This document shows, piece after piece, positions 20,222 to 28,867 of a stretch of 64,000 nt of DNA (positions are counted from its first letter, which is position 1; every line of letters starts with the position of its first letter). The position numbers and the translations under genes were made by a program. The notes beneath the pieces are model-generated. The model had not been told where the DNA came from, made no database searches, and saw only the letters and a program-made list of their open reading frames with translations. The stretch is taken from contig NZ_JACYFC010000001.1 in the NCBI RefSeq assembly GCF_014803385.1, forward strand, positions 268,136 to 332,135. Direction: 5' to 3'. Source of the stretch: Marinomonas colpomeniae (lineage in GTDB: Bacteria; Pseudomonadota; Gammaproteobacteria; Pseudomonadales; Marinomonadaceae).

Positions 20222-21151
20222 ATGTCTAAGACAAAATGGCGTTCGGTAGACGGAATCGTTCTACTGAATAAGCCGATAGGTTTAAGCTCGAACCAAGCAC
20301 TTCAGCGTGTCCGCCGGCTCTATCGAGCGGCAAAAGCAGGGCACACTGGAGCACTTGATCCTTTGGCAACCGGTATGTTGCCTTTGTGTTTGGGGGAAGG
20401 AACCAAGTTTTCACAATTCCTATTGGATGCAGATAAGCGTTACATAACCTGTATTCAATTAGGCAAAAGAACCACCACTGGAGACCGTGAAGGGGATGTA
20501 TTAACTGACGAGCCTATTCCGATATTGACGGATGATGAGCTTGAGCTGGTTTTAAATCGTTTTCGTGGAGAAATAGAGCAGATACCACCTATGTATTCTG
20601 CGTTAAAGCATGAAGGCAAACCTTTGTATGAATATGCCCGTCAAGGCATTGTCATAGAAAGAAAGCGACGTACTGTGACTATTTCTAATCTAACGCTGGT
20701 TTCTAGAACAGAAGATACGCTTACTTTAGATATTCAATGTACCAAAGGAACTTATATTAGAACCATAGGTGAAGATATCGGAGAGGCGCTCGGCTGTGGG
20801 GCTCATTTGCATTCTTTGCATCGAGTTTCATCAGCAGGGTATTCGCCAGAAGGCATGCTTTCTTTAGAAGAATTTGAAAGCATTGCAGAGCAAGGTGAAG
20901 CTGAGTTAGATACTTACTTAATGACAATGGATACTGCTGTTGCGCATTTGGATAAGGTAGAATTACCGCCTCAAGATACAATAGAAATGCTATTTGGTCG
21001 TAGTGCCGTTAATGCAACATCATTAGATAATGGTACGTTAGTAAGGCTCTACGACGGAAGTAATAAGCGTTTCTTAGGATTAGGGGTGATAAAAGGGGTA
21101 TTTATTCGTCCTCATCGACTCGTAAATACCAGTGAGTTAGTTAACAATTAG
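20222..21151 (+). CDS. truB: tRNA pseudouridine-55 synthase TruB
   Basis: TruB makes the universal pseudouridine 55 in the T loop of tRNAs. The 309-residue product has the catalytic aspartate D46 in HTGALDPLATGMLP. It also shows GLSSNQALQRV, the PPMYSALKHEGKPLYEYAR motif and the CTKGTYIRTIGEDIG motif. A C-terminal PUA-like extension follows from about residue 250. It starts nine bases after rbfA. Confidence 0.97.
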   Translation: MSKTKWRSVDGIVLLNKPIGLSSNQALQRVRRLYRAAKAGHTGALDPLATGMLPLCLGEGTKFSQFLLDADKRYITCIQLGKRTTTGDREGDVLTDEPIPILTDDELELVLNRFRGEIEQIPPMYSALKHEGKPLYEYARQGIVIERKRRTVTISNLTLVSRTEDTLTLDIQCTKGTYIRTIGEDIGEALGCGAHLHSLHRVSSAGYSPEGMLSLEEFESIAEQGEAELDTYLMTMDTAVAHLDKVELPPQDTIEMLFGRSAVNATSLDNGTLVRLYDGSNKRFLGLGVIKGVFIRPHRLVNTSELVNN

Positions 21152-21236
21152 TGTTAGACTTGCTCACATAGGATAACTGAAAATATGCTCGGCTATCCTT
21201 GATTTTTAATAGCATATTAATTTGGAGATAAAGATT

Positions 21237-21506
21237 ATGGCATTAACTGCAGAATCAAAAGCAGCATTGGTTAAAGAGTTTCAAGTAGCGGAAGGCGACA
21301 CTGGTTCTCCTGAAGTTCAAGTGGCATTGTTGACTAAGAATATCGAAGCTCTACAAGGTCACTTTAAAGCTCATATCCATGACCACCATTCTCGTCGCGG
21401 TCTAATCCGCATGGTAAACCAACGTCGTAAGTTGTTGGATTACCTTAAGCGTAAAGACGCAGCTCGTTACACTGGTTTGATCAAAAAACTAGGTCTGCGT
21501 CGCTAA
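21237..21506 (+). CDS. rpsO: 30S ribosomal protein S15
   Basis: S15 binds 16S rRNA early in 30S assembly. With the ATG at 21237, nine bases after GGAG, the protein is 89 residues, the standard length. Conserved positions include [37 protein letters not shown] and the terminal LGLRR. It lies between truB and pnp, with a terminator downstream. S15 represses its own synthesis in E. coli; I did not identify a matching operator fold in the short leader. Confidence 0.98.
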   Translation: MALTAESKAALVKEFQVAEGDTGSPEVQVALLTKNIEALQGHFKAHIHDHHSRRGLIRMVNQRRKLLDYLKRKDAARYTGLIKKLGLRR

Positions 21507-21514
21507 GACTGAGG

Positions 21515-21546
21515 AAGGGCCATAAATTATTATGGCCCTTTTTTTA
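21515..21546 (+). terminator. Rho-independent terminator after rpsO
   Basis: An 11-base-pair stem (AAGGGCCATAA at 21515-21525 with its complement at 21530-21540) has a four-base loop and is followed by T bases. It lies between rpsO and pnp, so pnp transcription depends on readthrough or its own promoter. Confidence 0.9.
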
Positions 21547-21550
21547 TTGG

Positions 21551-21651
21551 TCTCCCAAGGGACAGCCTGTACTTCATATGTGTTTTTCTCGTTATTGAAG
21601 AGATAAAAGAGTGCATATGAGTACTGGCTTAAAAAGATGGTCTTTGGGAGA
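21551..21651 (+). promoter_or_regulatory. Long stem-loop in the pnp leader, probable RNase III / PNPase autoregulatory site
   Basis: The arm at 21551-21580 pairs with 21614-21651. Pairs are TCTCCCAA with TTGGGAGA, GAC with GTC, AGCC with GGCT, GTAC with GTAC, and a final seven-base block ending CATATG. Small bulges separate the blocks, and the apical loop is about 33 bases. It ends 30 bases before the pnp GTG. In E. coli, RNase III cleaves a comparable leader stem and PNPase then represses its own translation. The structure is visible here; the function is inferred. Confidence 0.75.
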
Positions 21652-21681
21652 AAGCAATTTTTTTAATGAAAAGGAATACGT

Positions 21682-23790
21682 GTGAGTATTACAACAAAAA
21701 CTTTCCAGTTCGGTAACGATACCGTAACACTAGAAACAGGTCGCATTGCTCGTCAAGCAACTGGTGCTGTTCTATGTACTATTGGCGATGCGCAAGTACT
21801 TGCTACTGTTGTCGGTTCTAAAAAAGCAAAACCTGGTCAAGACTTTTTCCCGTTGTCTGTTCATTACCAAGAGCGTGCTTACGCTGTCGGTAAAATCCCA
21901 GGTGGATTTTTGAAGCGCGAAGGTCGCCCTTCTGAAAAAGAAACACTGACTTCTCGTCTGATCGACCGTCCAATTCGTCCATTGTTTCCAAAAGGTTACA
22001 TGAACGAAGTTCAGGTTGTTTGTATGGTTATGTCGACTAACACTAACTTAGACGCTGATATTGCGGCTATGTTGGCAACGTCTGCTGCATTGACTATTTC
22101 TGGTATTCCATTCAATGGTCCAATCGGTGCTGCTCGTGTTGGATTTAATGACGAGTCTGGTTACATTCTTAATCCTAGCTATTCTGACCTAGACAGCTCT
22201 TTGCTTGACATGGTTGTAGCAGGAACGAAAGACGCTGTCTTAATGGTTGAGTCTGAAGCTCAAGAGCTAACAGAAGACGAAATGTTAGGTGCTGTACTTT
22301 ACGCACACAAAGAAATGCAATCTGCAATCACTGCGATCACAGAGTTTGCGTCTGAATGCGCTAAACCTCGTTGGGATTGGGAAGCGGAAACAGTAAGTGC
22401 AACCTTGACTGATGCTTTATCAACAGGTTACGCAACTCAAATTGAAGAAGCTTATGGCATCAGTGAGAAAATGGCACGTTATGCTAAATTAGGCGAAGTG
22501 CGTACGGCTGCTATTGCTGCTCTTGTGTCTGAAGAAGGTGAATTCTCTGAAGCAGACGTAACTGGTGCTTTCTCTAAACTTGAAAAGCGTACTGTTCGTC
22601 GTCGTGTTATTGATGGTCAGCCTCGTATTGATGGTCGTGACAACAAAACAGTCCGTCCGATCAATGTTGAAGTTGGTCTGTTGAGCAAAACTCACGGTTC
22701 TTCTTTGTTTACACGTGGTGAGACTCAATCGATTGTTACTTGTACTCTAGGTACTAGCCGTGATGCGCAAATGTCTGATGGTTTGACTGGCGAAAGTAAA
22801 GACAGCTTTATGCTTCATTACAACTTCCCTCCTTATTCTGTAGGTGAGTGTGGTCGTATGGGCGGTGTTGGTCGCCGTGAAATTGGTCACGGTCGTCTAG
22901 CTCGTCGTGGTGTTCAAGCCGTATTGCCAAGCGAAGATGAATTCCCATACACAATTCGTATCGTGTCTGAGATCACTGAATCTAATGGTTCAAGCTCAAT
23001 GGCTTCCGTTTGTGGTGCATCTTTGTCTATGATGGATGCTGGTGTTCCTCTTAAAGCCCCGGTTGCTGGTATCGCAATGGGTCTTATTAAAGAAGACGAC
23101 GGTTTTGCAGTATTGACTGATATCCTAGGTGACGAAGATCATCTTGGTGATATGGACTTTAAAGTAGCTGGTACAGAAGAAGGTATTACAGCGCTTCAAA
23201 TGGACATTAAAATCGAAGGTATCAATGAAGAAATCATGGATATTGCATTAACTCAAGCAATGGAAGCCCGTAAGCACATCTTACGTGAAATGGCTGAAGT
23301 GATTGGTTATGCCCGTCCTGAAGTTTCTCCGAATGCACCTTCTATGGCGTCGATCAAAATTGATCCTGAGAAGATCCGTGATGTTATCGGTAAAGGTGGT
23401 GCAACGATTCGTTCTATCACAGAGCAAACAGGTGCTTCTATCGATCTAGATGACGATGGTACTGTCCGTATTTATGCAGCAGATAAAGCATCTTCTGATG
23501 CCGCTTTGTTGAAAATTCACGAAATTACAGCCGAAGCTGAAATTGATAAACTTTACAAAGGTAAAGTGGTTCGTCTTGCTGAATTTGGTGCATTCGTTAA
23601 TATCTTACCAGGTAAAGATGGTTTGGTTCACATATCTCAGATCGCTGAAGAGCGTATCCGTGCAGTAACTGACTTCCTTGCTGAAGGCCAAGACGTTATC
23701 GTTAAAGTGTTAGATGTTGATGCGCGTGGCCGTATTAAACTTTCTATGAAAGACGTAACTGAAGAAGAAAAAGCTGCTTATACTGAGTAA
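21682..23790 (+). CDS. pnp: Polyribonucleotide nucleotidyltransferase (PNPase)
   Basis: PNPase is a trimeric phosphorolytic 3'-5' exoribonuclease and a part of the RNA degradosome. The 702-residue product has two RNase PH domains, with [22 protein letters not shown] in the first and the catalytic-face motif [19 protein letters not shown] in the second. These are joined by a helical linker. A KH domain ([15 protein letters not shown]) and a C-terminal S1 domain ([17 protein letters not shown]) follow. The start is GTG with AAGGAA upstream. Confidence 0.98.
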   Translation: MSITTKTFQFGNDTVTLETGRIARQATGAVLCTIGDAQVLATVVGSKKAKPGQDFFPLSVHYQERAYAVGKIPGGFLKREGRPSEKETLTSRLIDRPIRPLFPKGYMNEVQVVCMVMSTNTNLDADIAAMLATSAALTISGIPFNGPIGAARVGFNDESGYILNPSYSDLDSSLLDMVVAGTKDAVLMVESEAQELTEDEMLGAVLYAHKEMQSAITAITEFASECAKPRWDWEAETVSATLTDALSTGYATQIEEAYGISEKMARYAKLGEVRTAAIAALVSEEGEFSEADVTGAFSKLEKRTVRRRVIDGQPRIDGRDNKTVRPINVEVGLLSKTHGSSLFTRGETQSIVTCTLGTSRDAQMSDGLTGESKDSFMLHYNFPPYSVGECGRMGGVGRREIGHGRLARRGVQAVLPSEDEFPYTIRIVSEITESNGSSSMASVCGASLSMMDAGVPLKAPVAGIAMGLIKEDDGFAVLTDILGDEDHLGDMDFKVAGTEEGITALQMDIKIEGINEEIMDIALTQAMEARKHILREMAEVIGYARPEVSPNAPSMASIKIDPEKIRDVIGKGGATIRSITEQTGASIDLDDDGTVRIYAADKASSDAALLKIHEITAEAEIDKLYKGKVVRLAEFGAFVNILPGKDGLVHISQIAEERIRAVTDFLAEGQDVIVKVLDVDARGRIKLSMKDVTEEEKAAYTE

Positions 23791-23813
23791 TTTCTTGGTG
23801 TAAAGTTAGGTGT

Positions 23814-23847
23814 AAAAAAGGGTGCTATTTATTAGCACCCTTTTTTG
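23814..23847 (+). terminator. Rho-independent terminator after pnp
   Basis: GGGTGCTA (23820-23827) pairs with TAGCACCC (23833-23840). The stem is extended by A-T pairs and is followed by a run of T bases. Confidence 0.93.
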
Positions 23848-23953
23848 TGTTTAAGGGAATAAATCAATTAAGATAGAATAAACTAGTATTAATTAACTAT
23901 AATGAGTCGATTAGGCCTGATGGCTGACATACTAATTAATGAAGGAAAGTACA

Positions 23954-24544
23954 ATGAGATTGAAACTTGCAAGCATCCTAGTAGCCAGTGTTGTTTTAGT
24001 TGCGTGTAGTAAAGATGCTGACGATACGCCTGCTGTCGCTGTTCCAGATTGTGTGTTTGCAGATGGTTCAAACCAACCAGCGCCAGATTGGGTATGTGGA
24101 TCACCAGTAGAAGGTGTTGCTTTGTCTGCTGTAGGCTATAGTGAAAATAGTGCTGCCGGTCCAAATTATATGAAGCAAATGGCAGCAACTGCGGCGCGGG
24201 TTGAGTTAGCTCAAGTACTTAGTCTTGATTTACAGAATATGGTTAAGCAGTATGTAGAAACCACAGGTGCTGGCGATGCAGAAACAGTAGATCGCGTTAA
24301 TAGTGTTGTTACTAAGCAAGTAACTGAACAAAAACTTGTTGGTTCCCAAGTTGTGCGTCAAATGCCGACACCTTCTGGTGGTTTAGTGGTTTTAGTTGGA
24401 TTGGATCCAGCTCAAGCTGAGGGTGTAGCAGAAAGTATTTTGCGTACTTCTATGAGAAATGAAGCGGCATTGTTCCAAAAAATGGAAGCTGAAAAAAGCT
24501 TTGATGAATTATCAGAAGAAATTGCTAAGCGTTACTATAACTAA
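23954..24544 (+). CDS. LPP20-like outer-membrane lipoprotein
   Basis: The ATG at 23954 is preferred because GAAGGAAAG lies just upstream, giving 196 residues. A lipoprotein signal peptide runs to a lipobox ending VLVAC, with the modified cysteine near residue 18. The mature protein has an ALSAVGYSE segment and an alternating helix region (AATAARVELAQVLSLDLQNMVKQYVE) typical of LPP20-type lipoproteins. The later VVRQMPTPSGGLVVLVGLDP strand also fits that family. Aspartate after the second mature residue does not suggest inner-membrane retention by the +2 rule (the residue is Ser). The role is unknown. In other bacteria such proteins accompany outer-membrane or flagellar functions. Confidence 0.78.
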   Translation: MRLKLASILVASVVLVACSKDADDTPAVAVPDCVFADGSNQPAPDWVCGSPVEGVALSAVGYSENSAAGPNYMKQMAATAARVELAQVLSLDLQNMVKQYVETTGAGDAETVDRVNSVVTKQVTEQKLVGSQVVRQMPTPSGGLVVLVGLDPAQAEGVAESILRTSMRNEAALFQKMEAEKSFDELSEEIAKRYYN

Positions 24545-24568
24545 GTTATAAATGTTTGCTTTTGTATT

Positions 24569-24607
24569 CATTCAGTAATGAGTAAAAGATTCGCTCATTA
24601 CTGAATG
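24569..24607. terminator. Strong inverted repeat between convergent genes, probable bidirectional terminator
   Basis: Two perfect 14-base arms, CATTCAGTAATGAG (24569-24582) and its complement (24594-24607), enclose an 11-base loop. There is no long T tract on the plus strand, so it may act as an mRNA-stabilising or Rho-linked element. Confidence 0.6.
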
Positions 24608-24644
24608 CATTTTCTAAATCTATTTTAGAAAGTTTTTGTTCCTT

Positions 24645-25055
24645 TTAAAGACTGCTTTCTTCATCAAAAATTGGTGTTGGTTTTTTATTTTCATCAACAG
24701 CAACAAAGTTAAAATGCCCTGTTATGGCTTTTTCACGTTTATCGCTGTCTAGTTGCTCTAGAAAAATAGAGACTTCGACTTTTAATGATGTGCGACCGAC
24801 ATGCACTACGCGAGCGACTAACTCAACTAAAATTCCAGATGGAATAGGTTGCTTAAAGTCTACTTGTTCTGTGGAAATGGTTACCATAGGCTTTCTAGAG
24901 AAGCGTGTTGCTGCAATGTAAGCGACTTCGTCCATCCATTGAAGGGCTATGCCTCCAAATAAAGTGTCATAGTGATTGGTTGTTCCTGGGAATACCATTT
25001 TGGCTACACGTGTTTCTGAAATTTCTTCACGTTTTTGAATGAGTAACTTGTTCAT
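24645..25055 (-). CDS. Hotdog-fold acyl-CoA thioesterase (YciA-like)
   Basis: I set the start at the ATG at 25055, giving 136 residues; the longer frame would run through the divergent lipoprotein gene. The hotdog motif is clear: VFPGTTNHYDTLFGGIALQW followed by MDEVAYIAATRF, with the catalytic Asn and Asp of the YciA class. The strand VTISTEQVDFKQPIPSG follows. It should hydrolyse acyl-CoA esters in the cytoplasm. The ribosome-binding site is AAAGG about ten bases upstream. Its start codon shares the sequence CATG with the start of the divergent gene. Confidence 0.9.
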   Translation of the reverse strand: MNKLLIQKREEISETRVAKMVFPGTTNHYDTLFGGIALQWMDEVAYIAATRFSRKPMVTISTEQVDFKQPIPSGILVELVARVVHVGRTSLKVEVSIFLEQLDSDKREKAITGHFNFVAVDENKKPTPIFDEESSL

Positions 25056-26082
25056 GTTAGTAAAACCTTTTATTTCGATGAGTCTGTTGAGCATTATTAT
25101 ACTCGTTGGTGTTAGTGGTTGTGACATGCGTTTTAAAAGTGAAGCTATTTTGTCTGAATATATTATCGACTTGAGTCGCTCCCAGTTCATTGCTGTTGAT
25201 GTCCCAGCAATTGTAATGCCAATTTCTTTGCCTTCGAGGCGTGATCGACAGTTGGCATTATCTCAATTTGATATTGGTTTATTGGATTTTTTGTCTTTGC
25301 AGCAATGCGATGTTGGTATTGTTGCAGGGAAGAGAAATAGTATTCTAGGGAAAGTAATGACAGACAGTCAGCGCTTTTTGTACGAGTTAGATATTATTCG
25401 TGCAATTGAGTCGTGTGACGTGAAGGATGAAGTGCTTTCAGCTGAACTTAATGATATCGCTAAAAAAAAGCGCCTTGAACTGCCCACTGTTTTTGGAAAT
25501 GCCATCATAAATGGTGAAGAAGCTTCGGTGTTTTTTAGTTTGTCTAATGGATTTTTGCCTCTCAACTACTCTACAGAAAATCAACAAGACCTATTAAATG
25601 CTTTAAATAGATTGGTTGCGATTGGTGAGAACTTAGTAGATTTACCTAAAGTAGATGGTCGTGTTTTTGAAAATGATCTAAAAATACTAATGGATAGTGA
25701 ATACGGAGGTAGATTGTTGTATTCATTAGCTCAGCTTAGTCGTTATTTGACTTCGGTATCTAACAATATTGGTTTATTAAGTAGTGAAGTGTGTGGTTCG
25801 CCTTTAGCGTATTTGAAACAACAGTTTGAGCAACATTACGTTAAAAAAATTCAACCCTATATGGGAAGAATAAATAGAAGTGCTTACGAAGTGTTGCCGT
25901 TACTAAAGCGTTTGATCGATTTGGGCGTTGTAGGTGACGAAATGAAAAATTTCTTGAATCAATTCTCACTAATATCAACAAGTAGTATATGGCATCGTTA
26001 TCAGTTAGCTTCTCAAGTGCATGCAAAACAGTGGAGTCGCCTGTTTGAGTCTTGTTCAGTATCGTTAAGGTCTAGAAGCTAG
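25054..26082 (+). CDS. DUF3080 family lipoprotein
   Basis: The product is about 342 residues if translation begins at 25054; 25039 and 25078 are alternatives. A lipoprotein signal peptide (MLVKPFISMSLLSIIILVGVSGC) ends in a VSGC lipobox, and 25054 or 25039 is preferred because the shortest form would lack the positive n-region. The body matches what I know of DUF3080: YIIDLSRSQ, SLPSRRDRQLALSQFDIGLL, LSLQQCDVGIVAGKRNSILGKVM and SQRFLYELDIIRAIESC. The function of this family is not known. Its 3' end overlaps the convergent small gene by 18 bases. Confidence 0.75.
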   Translation: MLVKPFISMSLLSIIILVGVSGCDMRFKSEAILSEYIIDLSRSQFIAVDVPAIVMPISLPSRRDRQLALSQFDIGLLDFLSLQQCDVGIVAGKRNSILGKVMTDSQRFLYELDIIRAIESCDVKDEVLSAELNDIAKKKRLELPTVFGNAIINGEEASVFFSLSNGFLPLNYSTENQQDLLNALNRLVAIGENLVDLPKVDGRVFENDLKILMDSEYGGRLLYSLAQLSRYLTSVSNNIGLLSSEVCGSPLAYLKQQFEQHYVKKIQPYMGRINRSAYEVLPLLKRLIDLGVVGDEMKNFLNQFSLISTSSIWHRYQLASQVHAKQWSRLFESCSVSLRSRS

Positions 26083-26391
26083 GATCTGCTCTTCTAAATT
26101 CTTAATGGCATCATATTTATATACTGGGCCGTTTGCTAAGGGTTCCTGGCTTAACGATTTGAGCAAGGCAATATTTGCTATTGGATTACTACCAATGTCA
26201 TTAGAGAACTGCATAGGTCTAGTGATTGCATGAGGTTGATGTTCATTTAGAGTGTCAGGTGTATTAAGTAAAGAGGGCCCGGGTTGACTAAATAAACTCA
26301 TCATCAATGCAAAATGAGCATTGCCAGACACAGGTTGGCCAGCTTGGCTACTTTGAGTTACCTGTGTTTCAACAATTTCTCTTATATTCAT
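26065..26391 (-). CDS. Small hypothetical protein
   Basis: I do not recognise this 108-residue protein. The ATG at 26391 has TTAGG seven bases upstream. There is no signal peptide. A moderately hydrophobic segment (HFALMMSLFSQPGPSLL) and a C-terminal helix (IANIALLKSLSQEPL, then KNLEEQILASRP) are the only clear features. It converges on the DUF3080 gene and overlaps it by 18 bases, which is unusual for an accidental frame but does not prove it. It may be a genus-restricted protein. Confidence 0.5.
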   Translation of the reverse strand: MNIREIVETQVTQSSQAGQPVSGNAHFALMMSLFSQPGPSLLNTPDTLNEHQPHAITRPMQFSNDIGSNPIANIALLKSLSQEPLANGPVYKYDAIKNLEEQILASRP

Positions 26392-26705
26392 CTATTAGCC
26401 TAATTAGTGTATTTACAATAAGGCTATCGGCATAAGTGGATTTTTCTTAAAGAAAACAGTGAATTAATTAAAAATAGAATTACCGAAATTATTGTTATTA
26501 TGAATGAATATACCGTCTGCTGAGTGTTTATTTTATATGCTTTATATTGTAAATTTTTGTATGCCACCCATCAATTTTTAACCAGTGTATGGCTCAAAGT
26601 GTTCAAGCATCGTACTATAAAGCACTACAGGCCTATTATATTTTCAGATATGGGCTTTTATGAAAAATAATGAGTCGCCTAATATTTGAGCGGTAGGGCA
26701 TATGA
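26392..26705. other. AT-rich intergenic region upstream of the GGDEF gene
   Basis: A 314-base divergent spacer between the small hypothetical gene and the GGDEF gene. It must hold promoters for both. I see no strong hairpin, tRNA or clear paired promoter elements. Confidence 0.5.
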
Positions 26706-27770
26706 ATGCATGACATCAACGAATTAATAGAAAATGTTAGGCATAATGAAGGAATTGCGCGCAAATTTTTTGAAATAGAGCGCTGTATTCTTTCGATTGG
26801 TCGTTGTGATCAGTTTGTATCTACCTTAACAAAAGAAGTGCAAAAGCACTTTAATGTCCCCTATGTTTGGGTGAATCTCATTAATGAAGCGCCTCTATCA
26901 CATCTGATAGAAAGCTTGGAAAAAATGCCCGATTTACGTGATCGCGTATTGTTTACAAAACGTCGCTCTATGATCGACATTATTAAATCGAGTAATAAAA
27001 CGGTTCTGGTAAATACAAATCTGAATGAGTGCTGGGAAATTGTCCCTGACGTTTATCGAGATATTATTTCTTCTGTTGCAATCTCTCCTTTGACTATTGA
27101 TGGGGAGTTGGTTGGTTTGTTTTGTCAGGCTGATTCAGACAGTACACGATATGATGCTTCTACCAAGGATACTTTCTTGCTTGACCAGCTTGCGATTAAA
27201 ATTTCTATTTGTTTGAGCAATGTCACAGCACGAGAAAAATTAGAATATTTAGCAACTCGTGATCCTTTGACTGGGTTGTTGAATCGCCGGCAATTAGAGT
27301 TAATGTTAGACCGTGAATTTACTCGTTCTAAACGACAGCAGCGAGATTTGACGGTCGTCTTTATTGATTGTGATGCTTTTAAGTCAATCAACGATACCTT
27401 AGGGCATAACTGTGGAGATGAGGTTTTAGAATATATTGCTAAGCGCTTGCTTAAGTATGTACATAAACAAGGTTTGGCTTTTCGCTTTGCCGGTGATGAG
27501 TTTGTTTTTGTTATGCCAGGGAAAAACTACGAACAAGCACTTTTGGTCGCTGAATCAATTCAAGAATATCTACAATCTAATCCTTTAAGGTATAAATCTA
27601 ACCTTGTCCCTATTACTATTAGCTTTGGTGGTGCGAGTGTTATGTCTGACGCGCCTAGTAACTACAAAAATTTACTGAAAGTGGCGGATGAACGCCTTTA
27701 TGACTACAAAAATAACCGAAAGAGATTGGTGCCAACTAAAGTCTTTAAGTTTTTAAATAGACTCAGATAG
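26706..27770 (+). CDS. GAF-like/GGDEF diguanylate cyclase with AGDEF active site
   Basis: This 354-residue cytoplasmic protein should make cyclic di-GMP. Residues about 15-170 form a sensory domain resembling GAF or DUF484 (VTLTKE-like helices, then ISSVAISPLTIDGELVGLF). A linker helix leads to a GGDEF domain from about 180, opening with RDPLTGLLNRRQLE. The active-site loop reads RFAGDEF (260-266), so the first glycine is alanine; several AGDEF enzymes are active. The inhibitory RxxD site position reads HKQG (253-256), so product inhibition there is unlikely. AGGG lies seven bases before the ATG. No membrane segment is present. Confidence 0.9.
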   Translation: MHDINELIENVRHNEGIARKFFEIERCILSIGRCDQFVSTLTKEVQKHFNVPYVWVNLINEAPLSHLIESLEKMPDLRDRVLFTKRRSMIDIIKSSNKTVLVNTNLNECWEIVPDVYRDIISSVAISPLTIDGELVGLFCQADSDSTRYDASTKDTFLLDQLAIKISICLSNVTAREKLEYLATRDPLTGLLNRRQLELMLDREFTRSKRQQRDLTVVFIDCDAFKSINDTLGHNCGDEVLEYIAKRLLKYVHKQGLAFRFAGDEFVFVMPGKNYEQALLVAESIQEYLQSNPLRYKSNLVPITISFGGASVMSDAPSNYKNLLKVADERLYDYKNNRKRLVPTKVFKFLNRLR

Positions 27771-27872
27771 TTTCGTAATTTTATTACATGAAATGGTGTG
27801 TTTTTAAGGGTTATTGTATTTTTACGATTTATTTTGTTGTAAAATTTCAGAAAATATTATTAGGGTTCGTTT

Positions 27873-28847
27873 ATGTCCCATGCTTTGATTGCTGACCTTG
27901 GTGGAACTAATGCTCGTTTTGCCTTAGTTCCCATTCATCAATATGAACCTCTAGAAGTTAGAGTGCTTCCTTGTAAAAATTACAACGATTTCTTTGCCGC
28001 TGCAGCGGATTATATTGGTAGCTGTAGTGTTGATATGGCTGATATCGATGCCGTTGTTCTAGCTATTGCAGGCCCAGTTAATCAGCCTGTTATACGCTTT
28101 TCGAATAATCCTTGGCACTTTACACGTGAAGAAGTGCAATCTTACTTTGGTGATAATAAGCCTGTTGCCCTATTGAATGATTTTGATGCTGTTGGCCATT
28201 GTCTAGAAGTGCTTTCACCAAAAGACTTAGTCGTTGTCGGTGATCATTCAACTGTTGACCCTAAGGGTCCTTGTTGGGTAGTTGGTGCAGGTACAGGCTT
28301 AGGTGTTTCTTGTGTTGTTCCTCAGGATCACGGGCCTAATATTATTTTGCCGGGAGAGGGTGGTCATGTAGATCTATCTTCTTGTAGTGATCTTGAAGAC
28401 GATATATTAAAGTTTCTTCGTAAGCGCCATAAGCGAGTTTCAGCAGAAAGAGTTCTTTCTGGAATGGGGCTTGAAAATATTTATGAGGCTATAGCTTTGC
28501 GTGAAGGTGTCGAAAGACGCTTAACGGCGCCGCAAATTGGTGAAGCGTTGGCGTTAGGGACTGATCCTATTGCCGTTGCCGCATTAGAGCAGTTTTTTGT
28601 CTTTTTAGGTCGTGTTATTGGTGATCTTGTTTTATCTGTAGAATCTCGTGGTGGTGTTTACATTGCGGGTGGTATTGTTCCTAGATATTTAAATGAAATC
28701 CTTAGTAGTGGTTTCCGTGATGCTATGCAGGACAAAGGGCGTATGAAGGAATTTGTTTCACCTATTCCTACCTTTGTTGTGATGTCTGAATACCCAGGGC
28801 TGATGGGATGTGCTTGTTATGCCTCTTATCTTGTGTCGAAAGCCTAG
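27873..28847 (+). CDS. glk: Glucokinase
   Basis: Glk phosphorylates intracellular glucose with ATP. The 324-residue product has the N-terminal phosphate loop ADLGGTNARFAL, the glucose-contact strand SFSNNPWHF-like (here FSNNPWHF), LNDFDAVG with the catalytic aspartate, GAGTGLGVS, and the glutamate-containing GEGGHVD. It belongs to the classical proteobacterial glucokinases rather than the ROK family. It leads a tight glk-zwf-eda operon, so it feeds the Entner-Doudoroff route. Confidence 0.96.
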   Translation: MSHALIADLGGTNARFALVPIHQYEPLEVRVLPCKNYNDFFAAAADYIGSCSVDMADIDAVVLAIAGPVNQPVIRFSNNPWHFTREEVQSYFGDNKPVALLNDFDAVGHCLEVLSPKDLVVVGDHSTVDPKGPCWVVGAGTGLGVSCVVPQDHGPNIILPGEGGHVDLSSCSDLEDDILKFLRKRHKRVSAERVLSGMGLENIYEAIALREGVERRLTAPQIGEALALGTDPIAVAALEQFFVFLGRVIGDLVLSVESRGGVYIAGGIVPRYLNEILSSGFRDAMQDKGRMKEFVSPIPTFVVMSEYPGLMGCACYASYLVSKA

Positions 28848-28867
28848 TTTAGTTGGAGAATAAAATA

